Of a DNA stretch of 64,000 nt, positions 41,526 to 49,525 are shown piece by piece. Location of the stretch: assembly GCA_937872465.1 (NCBI GenBank), contig CALMSR010000014.1, forward strand, positions 186,001 to 250,000, read 5' to 3'. Below the pieces are notes generated by a model. It was not told the origin of the DNA. It ran no database searches and was given only the letters and a program-made list of their open reading frames with translations. The stretch is from an uncultured Paracoccaceae bacterium. Its GTDB lineage: Bacteria; Pseudomonadota; Alphaproteobacteria; Rhodobacterales; Rhodobacteraceae. Position 1 is the stretch's first letter. Each line of letters starts with the position of its first letter. The position numbers and the translations under genes are program-made.

Positions 41526-42281
41526 CTACCTGCCGATGAGGGTGGCGAACGCTTCAATCGTTTCCTCGACAAGTTGGCGGATATCAAGCAGCGTTGGGAC
41601 TACAGGATGCCCGTAAAAGGGCGTTCCTGGGCCAAAGCTTACATCAACGGAAGCGTGTGGCTTACCTTGAATGGAAAATGGGTTGGTCGAAGCCATAGCT
41701 ATAAATGGTTTTGCCGCGTCGTTGCCGAAACCTATGCCCTCGAAGGACATCCCTCTGCTATTTCCGCTAATCCCATCGATAGTGGCGATAGTGATCGTTG
41801 GCACGACAAGGTTATGCTTGTCGTCAATGTCGATGGACCCGAAGGCCCACAGATGATCCCGTCCACCGTTGACGGGCCTTATCTTGTTGAGGACAAGTTC
41901 TTTGGAGCCGGGGAGGGCTGTCTCCATAAGGGCCAAGTCCCCGGACTTTTCGAGATTGTCCCGTATTTTCGTGACGGGGAAATAGCGCTTTGCGCCGGGG
42001 TCGATGGTTCTGATGATGCCAGACGCAAGGTGGTCAAGTGCTGCGCGAAGATTGTGGACGGCATCTCCGATGATGAGTGCAAAGGTTTCTGGAATTGGTT
42101 TGATGGGGTCATATCTAAGCTCAAACTGGGTGGGCTTGGCGTAGGGTGGGATGGTGCGCGCGCAGACGCGGAAATCGTAGAACTCTGCGGGCAACTCTTG
42201 GGACATCCGCAGAATGTCGTTAATGTGTTGATCGGCCCGGTTGGCTTTGAGCCTAGGTCCGCGAAGGACGGCAGAGGTCAC
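41526..42281 (-). CDS. IS passenger gene: hypothetical protein of unknown function
   Basis: About 251 residues if read from GTG at 42281; TTG at 42296 is also possible and neither has a clear ribosome binding site. VLRGPRLKANRADQHINDIL and EFYDFRV open the protein, LIIGDAVHNLRAALDHLA near residue 71 is the most conserved-looking block, and a C-terminal region LLDIRQLVEETIEAFATL follows. The same kind of small protein with an IGDxxHNLRxALDH core is common on accessory DNA but has no function I know. The plus-strand open frame over the same bases looks like noise. It lies inside the IS, divergent from a small gene. Confidence 0.65.
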   Translation of the reverse strand: MTSAVLRGPRLKANRADQHINDILRMSQELPAEFYDFRVCARTIPPYAKPTQFELRYDPIKPIPETFALIIGDAVHNLRAALDHLASGIIRTIDPGAKRYFPVTKIRDNLEKSGDLALMETALPGSKELVLNKIRPVNGGRDHLWAFGSIDIDDKHNLVVPTITIATIDGISGNSRGMSFEGIGFGNDAAKPFIAMASTNPFSIQGKPHASVDVSFGPGTPFYGHPVVPTLLDIRQLVEETIEAFATLIGR

Positions 42282-42282
42282 T

Positions 42283-42447
42283 ATGTTGTTAGACAAGTTT
42301 GAGGGCACCGTTCGTAACCTCCTGCGGATGAAGCCCCATCCACACAAGTCCGGGGACGGGACCAGGCCCGCCCCCGGTAGTAAGTCAGGAAAACAGAAGC
42401 TTTCCGATCCTGACCGCAAGAAGGACGAAGCCGAAAAGGGTGATTGA
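42283..42447 (+). CDS. IS passenger gene: small basic protein
   Basis: 54 residues: MLLDKFEGTVRNLLRMKPHP followed by HKSGDG and a Lys/Asp-rich tail (GKQKLSDPDRKKDEAEKGD). AGAGG five bases before the ATG is a good ribosome binding site, which is the main evidence for a real gene. It starts two bases from the divergent passenger gene. The M-x-x-x-F...L-L-x-x-K-P-x-P-H-K pattern recalls small proteins seen on other mobile elements; I cannot name a function. Confidence 0.55.
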   Translation: MLLDKFEGTVRNLLRMKPHPHKSGDGTRPAPGSKSGKQKLSDPDRKKDEAEKGD

Positions 42448-42814
42448 AGTCACCCGGATCGTCACGTCCAGCCTGAGTCGAAAAGACATTGGGTGTTGCC
42501 CCTTGTCTCGCTCGACGCGTCGAGCAGCCAAAACTGCTCAGTATGTTTAGCCAGCCCTAACGAGGCTGGTTGAGCGTTCCAGTGCGCACTGGGCGGCTCG
42601 TTCGGCCCTTTCCCTTGTCCTGTTACGGAGAGGGTCAAGACCTTAGCCACGCGCGGCTAACGCGTGACACAGGGCCGCTAAGCCCTAGGCGCAGTTTGCA
42701 GGTTGTCCGCGTATGAGGCGGGCCATCTGCGCCTTGGGCAAACTCTACTCCTGTCTGATCTCGCGTAGGAGTCTTTTCAGCGGTCTCTGAAACCCCTTTC
42801 GGGACCAGATTTGC
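42448..42814. other. Gene-free stretch inside the IS
   Basis: Lies between the small passenger gene and the transposase stop. Short open frames on the minus strand (42462-42650, 42745-42951) lack a ribosome binding site and protein-like composition. A few short hairpins occur (for example GCCACGCGCGGC near 42644), but I see no RNA gene. Confidence 0.4.
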
Positions 42815-43750
42815 TTAGGCGATCGCCCATGCGTCAGACCGCCGATAGGTGAGGCGGCGACCTTCGGCGGCCCTGAGAATGCGGGCGGCGCGCTCGGTGT
42901 CTGTGACTTCGTTCGCAGTGCGGTGGTTATAGCGGAACTCGAATTCGGCAACGTAGCGCTGCAAATGCTGGCGCCCGCAATGTTGATAGACGCCCTTCAT
43001 GCCACGCTTGAAGACGGAGAAGTATCCTTCAATGGTGTTGGTGTGGGTATCGCCGCGCCCATACTCGCCGTCGCCGTGGCGGACCACGCCGTGCTCTGCG
43101 AACTCGCGACCGATCAGCGTATACTGCGAGGCTTCATCCGTCATAAGGCGGGCCTCCGCCGCAACGTTCTTGCGGATGATTGGTCCCAGGGTATCGGCCT
43201 TGAGGTCGTCAACGACGATGGCGCGGGACATGCCGGTCGCGCGGTCAACGAGCGCAAGTATCTTGTATTTGTGATGATGGCCGCGACCCTTCTTGGTGCC
43301 AACTGGCTTCTTGGATTTATCGCGACCGATGAAAGTCTCATCGACCTCGACTGCGCCGCCGCCGGAACCGAAAGACACCGGGTCGTCATTGCGCATGGCT
43401 TCGCGGATGCGATGGAACATGAACCACGCGGTCTTGTAGGTCACGCCAATCGAGCGGTGCAGCTGGTGCGCCGAAATGCCCTTCTTGGAGGACGCCATCA
43501 GATGCGTAGCGAGAAGCCACTTGTTCAGCGGCACTTTGGAACGCTCGAACACGGTGCCAACGGTCACGGTGAACTGCTGGCGGCAGTCGCCACACTGGTA
43601 CAGGCCGGGGCGGTGCTTGCTTCCCTCAAGGCGCGTGTTCTTGTCCGTGCCGCCACAATGCGGGCAGACCGCGCCATTCGGCCAACGCTGCGCCTCAAGG
43701 TATTCGCGGGCGGCGTCCTTGTCGGTGAAGATCGGATCAGTGAGGTTCAT
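42815..43750 (-). CDS. IS1595-family transposase
   Basis: 311 residues. An N-terminal zinc-ribbon (CPHCGG near residue 29 and YQCGDCRQQFTVTVGTVFE near 51) is followed by a helix-turn-helix region (SSKKGISAHQLHRSIGVTYK near 87) and an RNase H-like DDE domain: AVEVDETFIG near 132, LMTDEASQY near 206, and NTIEGYFSVFKRGMKGVYQH near 239 with the Glu and Lys expected of the ISXO2/IS1595 type. ATG at 43750 (MNLTDPIFTDKDAA) follows GGAG by eight bases. It is full length and has no frameshift, so it is probably functional. Confidence 0.94.
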   Translation of the reverse strand: MNLTDPIFTDKDAAREYLEAQRWPNGAVCPHCGGTDKNTRLEGSKHRPGLYQCGDCRQQFTVTVGTVFERSKVPLNKWLLATHLMASSKKGISAHQLHRSIGVTYKTAWFMFHRIREAMRNDDPVSFGSGGGAVEVDETFIGRDKSKKPVGTKKGRGHHHKYKILALVDRATGMSRAIVVDDLKADTLGPIIRKNVAAEARLMTDEASQYTLIGREFAEHGVVRHGDGEYGRGDTHTNTIEGYFSVFKRGMKGVYQHCGRQHLQRYVAEFEFRYNHRTANEVTDTERAARILRAAEGRRLTYRRSDAWAIA

Positions 43751-43789
43751 GGCGACAACTCCTTGATCCCTAAGTATGGCTACGTCCAT

Positions 43790-43812
43790 GCTTTGTCAAG
43801 TATATAATCGCC
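43790..43812 (-). repeat. IS1595-family terminal inverted repeat, right
   Basis: Read on the minus strand it starts GGCGATTATATACTTGAC. It lies 39 bases upstream of the transposase start and may carry the transposase promoter (TATATAATCG on the plus strand is AT-rich). Confidence 0.92.
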
Positions 43813-43820
43813 AAAGAAAA
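43813..43820. repeat. IS target-site duplication, right copy
   Basis: AAAGAAAA, identical to 41455-41462. Confidence 0.92.
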
Positions 43821-44290
43821 GGCCGCGCCCCGCGCGGCCCGCACAGCATTCCCCGGGCCGAAGAGGCGAGGCGCCGGTGGCGCGTCGCCCGGTCCGGTCG
43901 CCCGGAGGCGCGCGCCGCAGGGCGAGGGGGGTGCAGCTTCACCATCGGTTGAGGATCGGGACGCGTCGGCCCTGGACGGTGCGCTTGCGCGCCGGCCCCC
44001 GGCAGGGCCGGCGCGGCCCGATCGCCACGGGTCGATCGGGCTGGGGACACCCTGACCGCGGGATGAACGGGAGTCGACAGCGAGGGCCGCTGGTATAGCG
44101 TACGGCTCTCTCTGCAAAATGGCGTCGTGGCCGCTGGGGCGGGCGCGCGCTGCCCGGCGGTGCCTGGCCTCGGCGGGATGGTGGCGCGCGCGGAGCGGTC
44201 TGAAGGGTCGCTGTGTGGTCAGGCGGTCATGGCAAGGTCGGCGGCATCGTTGCAGGTCCCGCATTCCGGACCGTCCAGCCGGCGATGCTG

Positions 44291-45451
44291 TCAGCCCACC
44301 CGGCCTTCGAGCGCGCGCTCGTAGAGGTCGCGGGCATCGTCCTCGGTCAGGGCGCGGGGATTGCCGCCGGCGGTCGGGTCGGCGATCGCCATCCTCGCCA
44401 TCTCGTCGAATCGCGCCTTGTCCACGCCGATCTTGTCGAGCGTATGCGGGATGCCGAGGTCCCGGCGCAGCCGCAGCACGAAATCGAGGAAGCCGGAGAA
44501 CCCTTCGTCGATCTCGAGCCAGCCGGCGAGCCGGTCGATCTTGTCCCAGAGCACCTCGCGGTTGAAGTCCAGCACATAGGGCATGAAGACCGCGTTGGTC
44601 AGCCCGTGATGGGTGCCGTAGAGCGCGCCCACCGGATGCGAGAGCGCATGGATCGCGCCGAGGCCCTTCTGGAAGGCCGTCGCGCCCATCGCCGCCGCCG
44701 CGAGCATGTTGGCGCGCGCCTCGAGGTCGCTGCCGTCGCGATAGGCGCGCGGCAGGTATTCCTGCACCAGCCGCATGCCCTCGACGGCGATGCCCTCGGC
44801 CATGGGGTGGTAGCCCGGCGCGCAATAGGCCTCGAGGCAATGGGCGAAGGCGTCCATGCCGGTGCCGGCGGTCAGCGCCGGCGGCAGGCCGACGGTGAGC
44901 TCGGCATCGCAGATCACCTGCCGCGGCATCATCGCGGGATGGAAGATCACCTTCTTGGTGCGGGTCGCGAGATTGGTGATGACCCCGGCGCGGCCGACCT
45001 CCGAGCCGGTGCCGGCGGTGGTCGGCACCGCGACCACGGGCAGGATTCCCGCCCGGTCCCCCCGCCTCCACCAATCTCCGACATCCTCGAAATCCCCCAT
45101 CGGCCGGGTCTGGCCGTGCAGGAAGGCCATGACCTTGCCGCAGTCGAGCGCCGAGCCGCCGCCGAAGGCGACCACGCCGTCGTGCCCGCCTGCGCGCAGC
45201 CCCGCCAGCCCCGCCGCGACATTCTCCTCGGTCGGGTTCGGCTGGACGTCCGAGAATTCCCCCGCCCCGAGCCCCGCCGCCGCCAGCAGCCCGCGCAGGC
45301 GGCCCGCGATCGGCAGGCGGGCGATGCCGGGATCGGTGACGAGGAGCGGGCGCGCGATGCCCGCGGCCCGGCAGGCCTCGCCGAGCTCGGCGATCCGCCC
45401 GGCGCCGAAACGGATCGCCGTGGGATAGGTCCAGGTCGCATGCGGGTACAT
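44291..45451 (-). CDS. Iron-containing (group III) alcohol dehydrogenase
   Basis: 386 residues. The NAD-binding half shows FGAGRIAELGEACRAAG near residue 15 and FGGGSALDCGKVMAFL near 95; PTTAGTGSEVGRAGVI near 145 is the family's nucleotide/phosphate loop. Metal ligands appear in AGTGMDAFAHCLEAYCAPGY near 195 and ALSHPVGALYGTHHGLTNAV near 265. The family oxidises primary alcohols or reduces aldehydes. It is the last gene of a tight operon with an aldehyde dehydrogenase (three-base gap) and a glutamine-synthetase-like ligase, which suggests its substrate is a glutamylated or free amino alcohol. Confidence 0.93.
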   Translation of the reverse strand: MYPHATWTYPTAIRFGAGRIAELGEACRAAGIARPLLVTDPGIARLPIAGRLRGLLAAAGLGAGEFSDVQPNPTEENVAAGLAGLRAGGHDGVVAFGGGSALDCGKVMAFLHGQTRPMGDFEDVGDWWRRGDRAGILPVVAVPTTAGTGSEVGRAGVITNLATRTKKVIFHPAMMPRQVICDAELTVGLPPALTAGTGMDAFAHCLEAYCAPGYHPMAEGIAVEGMRLVQEYLPRAYRDGSDLEARANMLAAAAMGATAFQKGLGAIHALSHPVGALYGTHHGLTNAVFMPYVLDFNREVLWDKIDRLAGWLEIDEGFSGFLDFVLRLRRDLGIPHTLDKIGVDKARFDEMARMAIADPTAGGNPRALTEDDARDLYERALEGRVG

Positions 45452-45454
45452 GGC

Positions 45455-46849
45455 TCAGAGCCTTCTGAGGTGAAAGGACTTCGGCCGCGTCAGGCTCAGG
45501 TAGCCGAGCGTGGACAGCGAGGTGCCGCGGCCGGTCTCCTTGCATCCGGTCCAGCAGAGCGCCGGGTCGAGATAGTCGCAGCGGTTCATGAAGACGGTGC
45601 CGGTCTCGATGCGCCGCCCGATCGCCGCGGCCCGGTCGGTGTCCCGGGTCCAGATCGAGGCGGTCAGGCCGTAGCGGCAGTCGTTCATCAGCGCGATCGC
45701 CTGCGCGTCGTCCTCGACCGCCATGATGCCCACCACAGGGCCGAAGCTCTCCTCCATCATCAGCCGCATGGAATGATCGACGCGGGTGAGGATCTGCGGC
45801 GCGAGATAGGCCGTCTCGCCGGTATCGGCGGGAAAGAGCCCCGCATCCACATGCGCCCGCGCACCCGCGGCGAGCGCCTCGGCGATCTGGCCGCGCACCG
45901 CATCGGCGAAGCGCAGGCTCGCCATCGGCCCGAGCGTCGTCGCCGCGTCGAGCGGGTTGCCCAGGCGATGGGCCGAGACCAGCGCCGCCGCCCGTTCCAC
46001 GAAGTCCTCGAAGAGGCTCGCATGGACGTAGATCCGCTCGATGCCGCAGCAGCACTGGCCGGAATTGTAGATCGCCCCGTCCATCAGCGTCTCCACCGCG
46101 GCGCCGAGATCGGCATCGGCGCAGACATAGCCCGGATCCTTGCCGCCGAGCTCCAGGCCGATGCCGACGAAGGTGCCCGCCGCGGCGCGCTCGATCTCCT
46201 GGCCGCCGCGCACCGAGCCGGTGAAATTGACGAAGTCGAAGGCCCGCTCGCGCAGGAGCTCCGACGACGCCGCATGACCGATGAAGAGATTGCTGAAGAG
46301 CCCCTCGGGCAGGTTGGCGAAGGCCTCCGCCAGCCGCTCGCCGGCCAGCGGCGTCTGGCTCGCATGCTTGAGCACCACCGCATTGCCCGCGATCAGCGCC
46401 GGCACGATGGTGTTGATGGCGGTCAGGAACGGATAGTTCCAGGGCGCGACCACATAGACGAGGCCGAGCGGCTCGCGCGCGAGATAGCGCCGGAAACGGT
46501 CGCTGTCCTCGATCATCGTCGGCGCCAGCGAGGCCGCGGCGATCTCGGCCATATAGGCGGTGCGCTCGCGCACCCCGCCCATCTCGCCGCCGTAGCGCAC
46601 CGGCCGGCCCATCTGCCAGGCGAGCTCGGGCACGATCGCGTCGTTCATCGCCACCAGCCGGGCGACGCCCTCGCGCACCAGGGCGATGCGCTCGGCGAGC
46701 GGCCGCGCCGCCCAGCGCGCCTGCGCCTCCCGCGCCGGGCCGAGCCGGGCCCGGACATGTTCGATCGGCTCGACCGGCCGCGCGGCATAGAGGCTGCCGT
46801 CCACCGGCGAGATGCAGCGGATTTCCTCCATGGCGCCGGGCCCCGCCAT
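45455..46849 (-). CDS. Aldehyde dehydrogenase
   Basis: 464 residues. NAD-binding and catalytic motifs: VVAPWNYPFLTAINTIVPAL near residue 133, FTGSVRGGQEIERAA near 212, catalytic Glu in GLELGGKDPGYVCADADLGA near 232, catalytic Cys within NSGQCCCGIERIYVH near 262, and EESFGPVVGIM near 364. It oxidises an aldehyde to an acid. ATG at 46849 lies one base after the ligase stop; ATG at 46831 is an alternative. Operon position between a GS-like ligase and an alcohol dehydrogenase recalls PuuC-type steps acting on gamma-glutamyl aldehydes. Confidence 0.93.
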   Translation of the reverse strand: MAGPGAMEEIRCISPVDGSLYAARPVEPIEHVRARLGPAREAQARWAARPLAERIALVREGVARLVAMNDAIVPELAWQMGRPVRYGGEMGGVRERTAYMAEIAAASLAPTMIEDSDRFRRYLAREPLGLVYVVAPWNYPFLTAINTIVPALIAGNAVVLKHASQTPLAGERLAEAFANLPEGLFSNLFIGHAASSELLRERAFDFVNFTGSVRGGQEIERAAAGTFVGIGLELGGKDPGYVCADADLGAAVETLMDGAIYNSGQCCCGIERIYVHASLFEDFVERAAALVSAHRLGNPLDAATTLGPMASLRFADAVRGQIAEALAAGARAHVDAGLFPADTGETAYLAPQILTRVDHSMRLMMEESFGPVVGIMAVEDDAQAIALMNDCRYGLTASIWTRDTDRAAAIGRRIETGTVFMNRCDYLDPALCWTGCKETGRGTSLSTLGYLSLTRPKSFHLRRL

Positions 46850-46850
46850 C

Positions 46851-48215
46851 TCAGGCCCGCTCGAAGCCGCGGGCGATTTCCCAATCGGTCACGCGCCGGT
46901 CGCATTCGGCCTGCTCCCAGCGCGCCGCGTGCAGGTAATGCGCCAAGACCTCCTCGCCGAAGGCCGCGCGCAGCATCGCCGAGCCCTCGAGCGCCGCGAT
47001 CGCGTCGCGCAGGGTCTTGGGGATCTCGCGCGCCTGCCCGCCATAGGCGTCGCCGCGGAACTCGGGCTCGAGCTCCATCCCCTGCGCGATGCCGTCGAGG
47101 CCGGCGGCGATCAGCGCCGAATAGGCGAGATAGGGGTTGAGATCCGATCCGCCGACCCGGCATTCCACCCGGACGGACCTGGTGTCCTCGCCGACGATCC
47201 GGTAGCCGGCGGTGCGGTTGTCCGTCGACCAGACCGCCTTGGTCGGCGCGAAGGTCCCGGCCATGAAGCGCTTGTAGCTGTTGACGTAAGGTGCCAGGAA
47301 CCAGGTGATCGCGCCCGCATGGGCGAGCACGCCCGCGAGATACTGGCGCATCAGCTTCGACATACCGTGCGGCTCGGCCGGATCGTGGAAGGCGGGCCTG
47401 CCGTCGAGCGTCCAGAGCGACTGGTGCACATGGCTCGACGAGCCCGCCGCCTGGGAGGAATATTTCGCCATGAAGGTGACCGAGCGGCCCTTGGACCAGG
47501 CGATCTCCTTGCAGGCGTTCTTGACCAGGACATGGGCATCGGCGGCCGAGAGCGCGTCGGAATAGCTGACGTTGATCTCCTCCTGGCCCGCGCTCGCCTC
47601 GCCCTTGGAGCATTCCACCGCGATGCCCGCGGCGTTCAGCCCGGTGCGGATCGCCCGCATCACCTCTTCCTCCTTGGTGGTCTGGAAGATGTGATAATCC
47701 TCGTTGTAGGGGCTGACCGGCGCCATGCCGCGGTATCCGGCGGCATGCAGCTCGCCGTAGGAATTGGCGAAGAGGAAGAATTCGAGCTCCGAGGCCATCA
47801 TCGCCTGCAGCCCCGCCTCCTTCAGCCGCGCGATCTGGCGGCGCAGCATCGCGCGCGGCGAATGCGGCACCTCCGCATGGGTGTGGTGGTCGAGCACGTC
47901 CGCCAGCACCAGCGCCGTGCCCTCGAGCCAGGGGATCCGGCGCAGCGTGGCGAGGTCGGGGCGCATGACGTAATCGCCGTAGCCCGCCGCCCAGCTGGTC
48001 GCGGCATAGCCGGGCACCGTCTCCATCTCGAGGTCGGTCGCCAGCAGGTAGTTGCAGCCATGGGTCTCGCGATGGGCGCTCGCGAGGAAGAATTCCGCCT
48101 GGAAGCGCTTGCCCATCAGCCGGGACTGCATGTCGACGAGCGCCACGATCACCGTGTCGATCGAGCCCGCGGCGACGGCCTCCTCCAGCTCCGGAAGCGT
48201 CAGTTTTCCCTGCAT
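46851..48215 (-). CDS. Glutamine-synthetase-family ligase (gamma-glutamyl-amine ligase type)
   Basis: 454 residues. It has the GS beta-grasp and catalytic domains: LVDMQSRLMGKRF near residue 26, ASELEFFLFANSYG near 140, SSHVHQSLWTLDGRPAF near 259, NSYKRFMAGTFAPTKAVWST near 312 and VECRVGGSDLNPYLAYSALI near 350. The shortened form without the adenylylation loop and the SSHVHQSL variant are seen in PuuA/GlnT-like enzymes that attach glutamate to amines rather than ammonia. The operon with aldehyde and alcohol dehydrogenases supports an amine or amino-alcohol catabolic role. The substrate is an inference. Confidence 0.9.
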   Translation of the reverse strand: MQGKLTLPELEEAVAAGSIDTVIVALVDMQSRLMGKRFQAEFFLASAHRETHGCNYLLATDLEMETVPGYAATSWAAGYGDYVMRPDLATLRRIPWLEGTALVLADVLDHHTHAEVPHSPRAMLRRQIARLKEAGLQAMMASELEFFLFANSYGELHAAGYRGMAPVSPYNEDYHIFQTTKEEEVMRAIRTGLNAAGIAVECSKGEASAGQEEINVSYSDALSAADAHVLVKNACKEIAWSKGRSVTFMAKYSSQAAGSSSHVHQSLWTLDGRPAFHDPAEPHGMSKLMRQYLAGVLAHAGAITWFLAPYVNSYKRFMAGTFAPTKAVWSTDNRTAGYRIVGEDTRSVRVECRVGGSDLNPYLAYSALIAAGLDGIAQGMELEPEFRGDAYGGQAREIPKTLRDAIAALEGSAMLRAAFGEEVLAHYLHAARWEQAECDRRVTDWEIARGFERA

Positions 48216-48385
48216 TCCCAGCCCCTCGAGGCATGTCGCGCCACGCCCGGCCCCTTTGGGACGCTAGCCACGCGCCCCCGTGCTGGCAACAGAATTCGGC
48301 CCCGCGCCGGGGCGCGGGCGGGCGCTGCCCGTGCTGGCGCATCGGCCCGGGTCCAGGGCCCGATCGGTTCACGCGGAGGGCCGTA

Positions 48386-48559
48386 TCAGAGGCAGACGCC
48401 GCCGATCACCACGCCGCCGTCGCCGCCGTCGTCGCAGGGCGTCAGCACCACCGGGCTCGCCGCGGGGCTCGGCGGCGGCGCGTCGCGGGCGGGCTCCCGC
48501 CCGCCGCATCCCGCAAGGAGCGCGGCCGAAGCCAGAAGCAGGACAGGCCCGATGCGCAT
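48386..48559 (-). CDS. Small lipoprotein, 57 residues
   Basis: The frame reads MRIGPVLLLASAALLAGCGG, a textbook lipoprotein signal with lipobox LLAGC (Cys at 18), then REPARDAPPPSPAASP and a short C-terminus with two further Cys (TPCDDGGDGGVVIGGVCL). GGAGAG seven bases before the ATG is a strong ribosome binding site. The mature peptide of about 40 residues is Pro/Gly/Asp-rich, and its two Cys could form a disulfide. I do not recognise a family. It lies between the ligase operon and exoD. Confidence 0.7.
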   Translation of the reverse strand: MRIGPVLLLASAALLAGCGGREPARDAPPPSPAASPVVLTPCDDGGDGGVVIGGVCL

Positions 48560-48614
48560 GCGGTCTCTCCTTGTGGTTGCGGCGCCCGACCCTCGCAGAT
48601 CGCTCCGGCTGAAA

Positions 48615-49250
48615 TCAAGGCGAAACTGGCCCGCGATGCGTCAGGGCATCGACCCCCATCAGCAGCGCCGTGGTGACGCTCGCGGTGACGAGGATCGCGA
48701 CCACGCCCAGCACCAGGGCGGCGACCACCACGGCGCCGTCCCGCTCCACGAGGCCGATCCCGGCGAGCAGCAGCGCGATCGCCGGAAGGTAGGAGCTCAG
48801 CGGGATCGGCGCGAAGAGCGCGACGGCCACGAGGAGCAGGAAGACCCCCAGGCCGCGCTCGGCCCGCGGCGTGAACATCGCGGCGTAGCGCGCCCGCACG
48901 ATGCGCTCGATCGGACGCATGAGCGGCCCGAACCAGAGCACCCTTCGCTGGAACCGCTTGCGGCTGATCCGGCGCCGCATCACCCAGTCCGGCAGCCAGA
49001 CCTGCGGCAGCCCGAGCGCCATCTGCCCGGTCAAGAGGATCAGCGGGATCGCGGTGACCATGTTGGAGCCGATCGGCATCGGTAGCATGCTGATCAGCGC
49101 GAAGAGCACGATGCACCAGCCGAAGGAGCGATCGCCGAGGCCGCGGATCAGCTCGCCCAGCGACATGTCCGGCCGGCGCTCGGGATCGCGGGCCGCGCGC
49201 ACCAGCCGTCGCGAGAGCCCCCGCCGGATGGCATTGCCCAGGCGGATCAT
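48615..49250 (-). CDS. ExoD-family membrane protein (exopolysaccharide synthesis)
   Basis: 211 residues with four or so membrane helices: FGWCIVLFALISMLPMPIGS near residue 43, TAIPLILLTGQMALG near 66, GVFLLLVAVALFAPIPLSSY near 134, and VVVAALVLGVVAILVTASVT near 174. DMSLGELIRGLGDRSFG near 28 and PDWVMRRRISRKRFQR near 86 are typical ExoD sequences. In Sinorhizobium ExoD affects exopolysaccharide production and alkali tolerance. It stands alone between a small lipoprotein gene and the TRAP operon. Confidence 0.88.
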   Translation of the reverse strand: MIRLGNAIRRGLSRRLVRAARDPERRPDMSLGELIRGLGDRSFGWCIVLFALISMLPMPIGSNMVTAIPLILLTGQMALGLPQVWLPDWVMRRRISRKRFQRRVLWFGPLMRPIERIVRARYAAMFTPRAERGLGVFLLLVAVALFAPIPLSSYLPAIALLLAGIGLVERDGAVVVAALVLGVVAILVTASVTTALLMGVDALTHRGPVSP

Positions 49251-49525
49251 CGGCGCGGGCCCCGAATTCCCTCGATCACGATCCAGCCCCTACCTCCGCC
49301 CCGGCGGCGCACCCTTCCCGGCATTTGCCGGCGTCGCGGCAACGAAGGCAAGCCCGGCAGGAGCGCCGCGCCCGGGGCTATTGCATTTGGGTTTCATCTT
49401 TCTCTCCGGCCGGCCCGCCCCAGGGCGAGGCCAGCACCCGGAGGGGCGGGGCGGCGGTGCCGGGCCTGCCCGGAGGGAGTCGCCCCGCCGGATGCAATTC
49501 CCCGGGGGCCGCGCCCCGGACCGGC
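49251..49525. other. Gene-free gap downstream of the TRAP operon
   Basis: GC-rich, with short inverted repeats around 49434-49500 such as GGAGGGGCGGGG and CCGGGCCTGCCCGG. I see no gene; it may hold the transcription end of dctM. Confidence 0.4.

Larger units (their letters stand above)
41463..43812 (-). mobile_element. Complete IS1595-family insertion sequence with passenger genes
   Basis: Bounded by terminal inverted repeats: left GGCGATTATATACTTGAG (from 41463) and right, read on the minus strand, GGCGATTATATACTTGAC (from 43812), 22 of 23 positions equal. An eight-base direct duplication AAAGAAAA flanks it. It is 2,350 bases, long for an IS, because besides the transposase (42815-43750) it carries an unknown gene on the minus strand and a small gene on the plus strand. 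GC content is visibly lower than the surrounding chromosome. Intact ends, duplication and transposase suggest a recent and possibly active insertion. Confidence 0.93.
41406..44096. repeat. R1 interspersed repeat with inverted ends, split by an IS element
   Basis: The left end is ATACCAGCGGCCTC (41406-41419) and the right end is its near complement, GGGCCGCTGGTAT (44084-44096). Removing the 2,350-base IS and one target duplication restores a unit of about 330 bases in which GGGACAAAGAAAA runs straight into GGCCGCGCCCCGCGCGGCCC. This rejoined sequence aligns with R1 copies at 32528, 55605 and 61370. The part at 43821-44060 is nearly identical to 61375-61620. No protein is encoded; open frames in it are shadows. 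Confidence 0.75.

Noticed and set aside
41493..42302. Plus-strand open frame opposite the larger IS passenger gene
   Set aside because: No ribosome binding site, and its translation is less protein-like than the minus-strand frame, which has an IGDxxHNLRxALDH core seen in other accessory proteins. The choice is not certain.
42462..42650. Minus-strand 62-codon frame in the IS
   Set aside because: No ribosome binding site and no recognisable sequence; kept as non-coding.
43770..46055. Long minus-strand frame covering the R1 repeat and parts of two dehydrogenase genes
   Set aside because: Shifted-frame shadow of the alcohol and aldehyde dehydrogenase genes; low-complexity Arg-rich translation.
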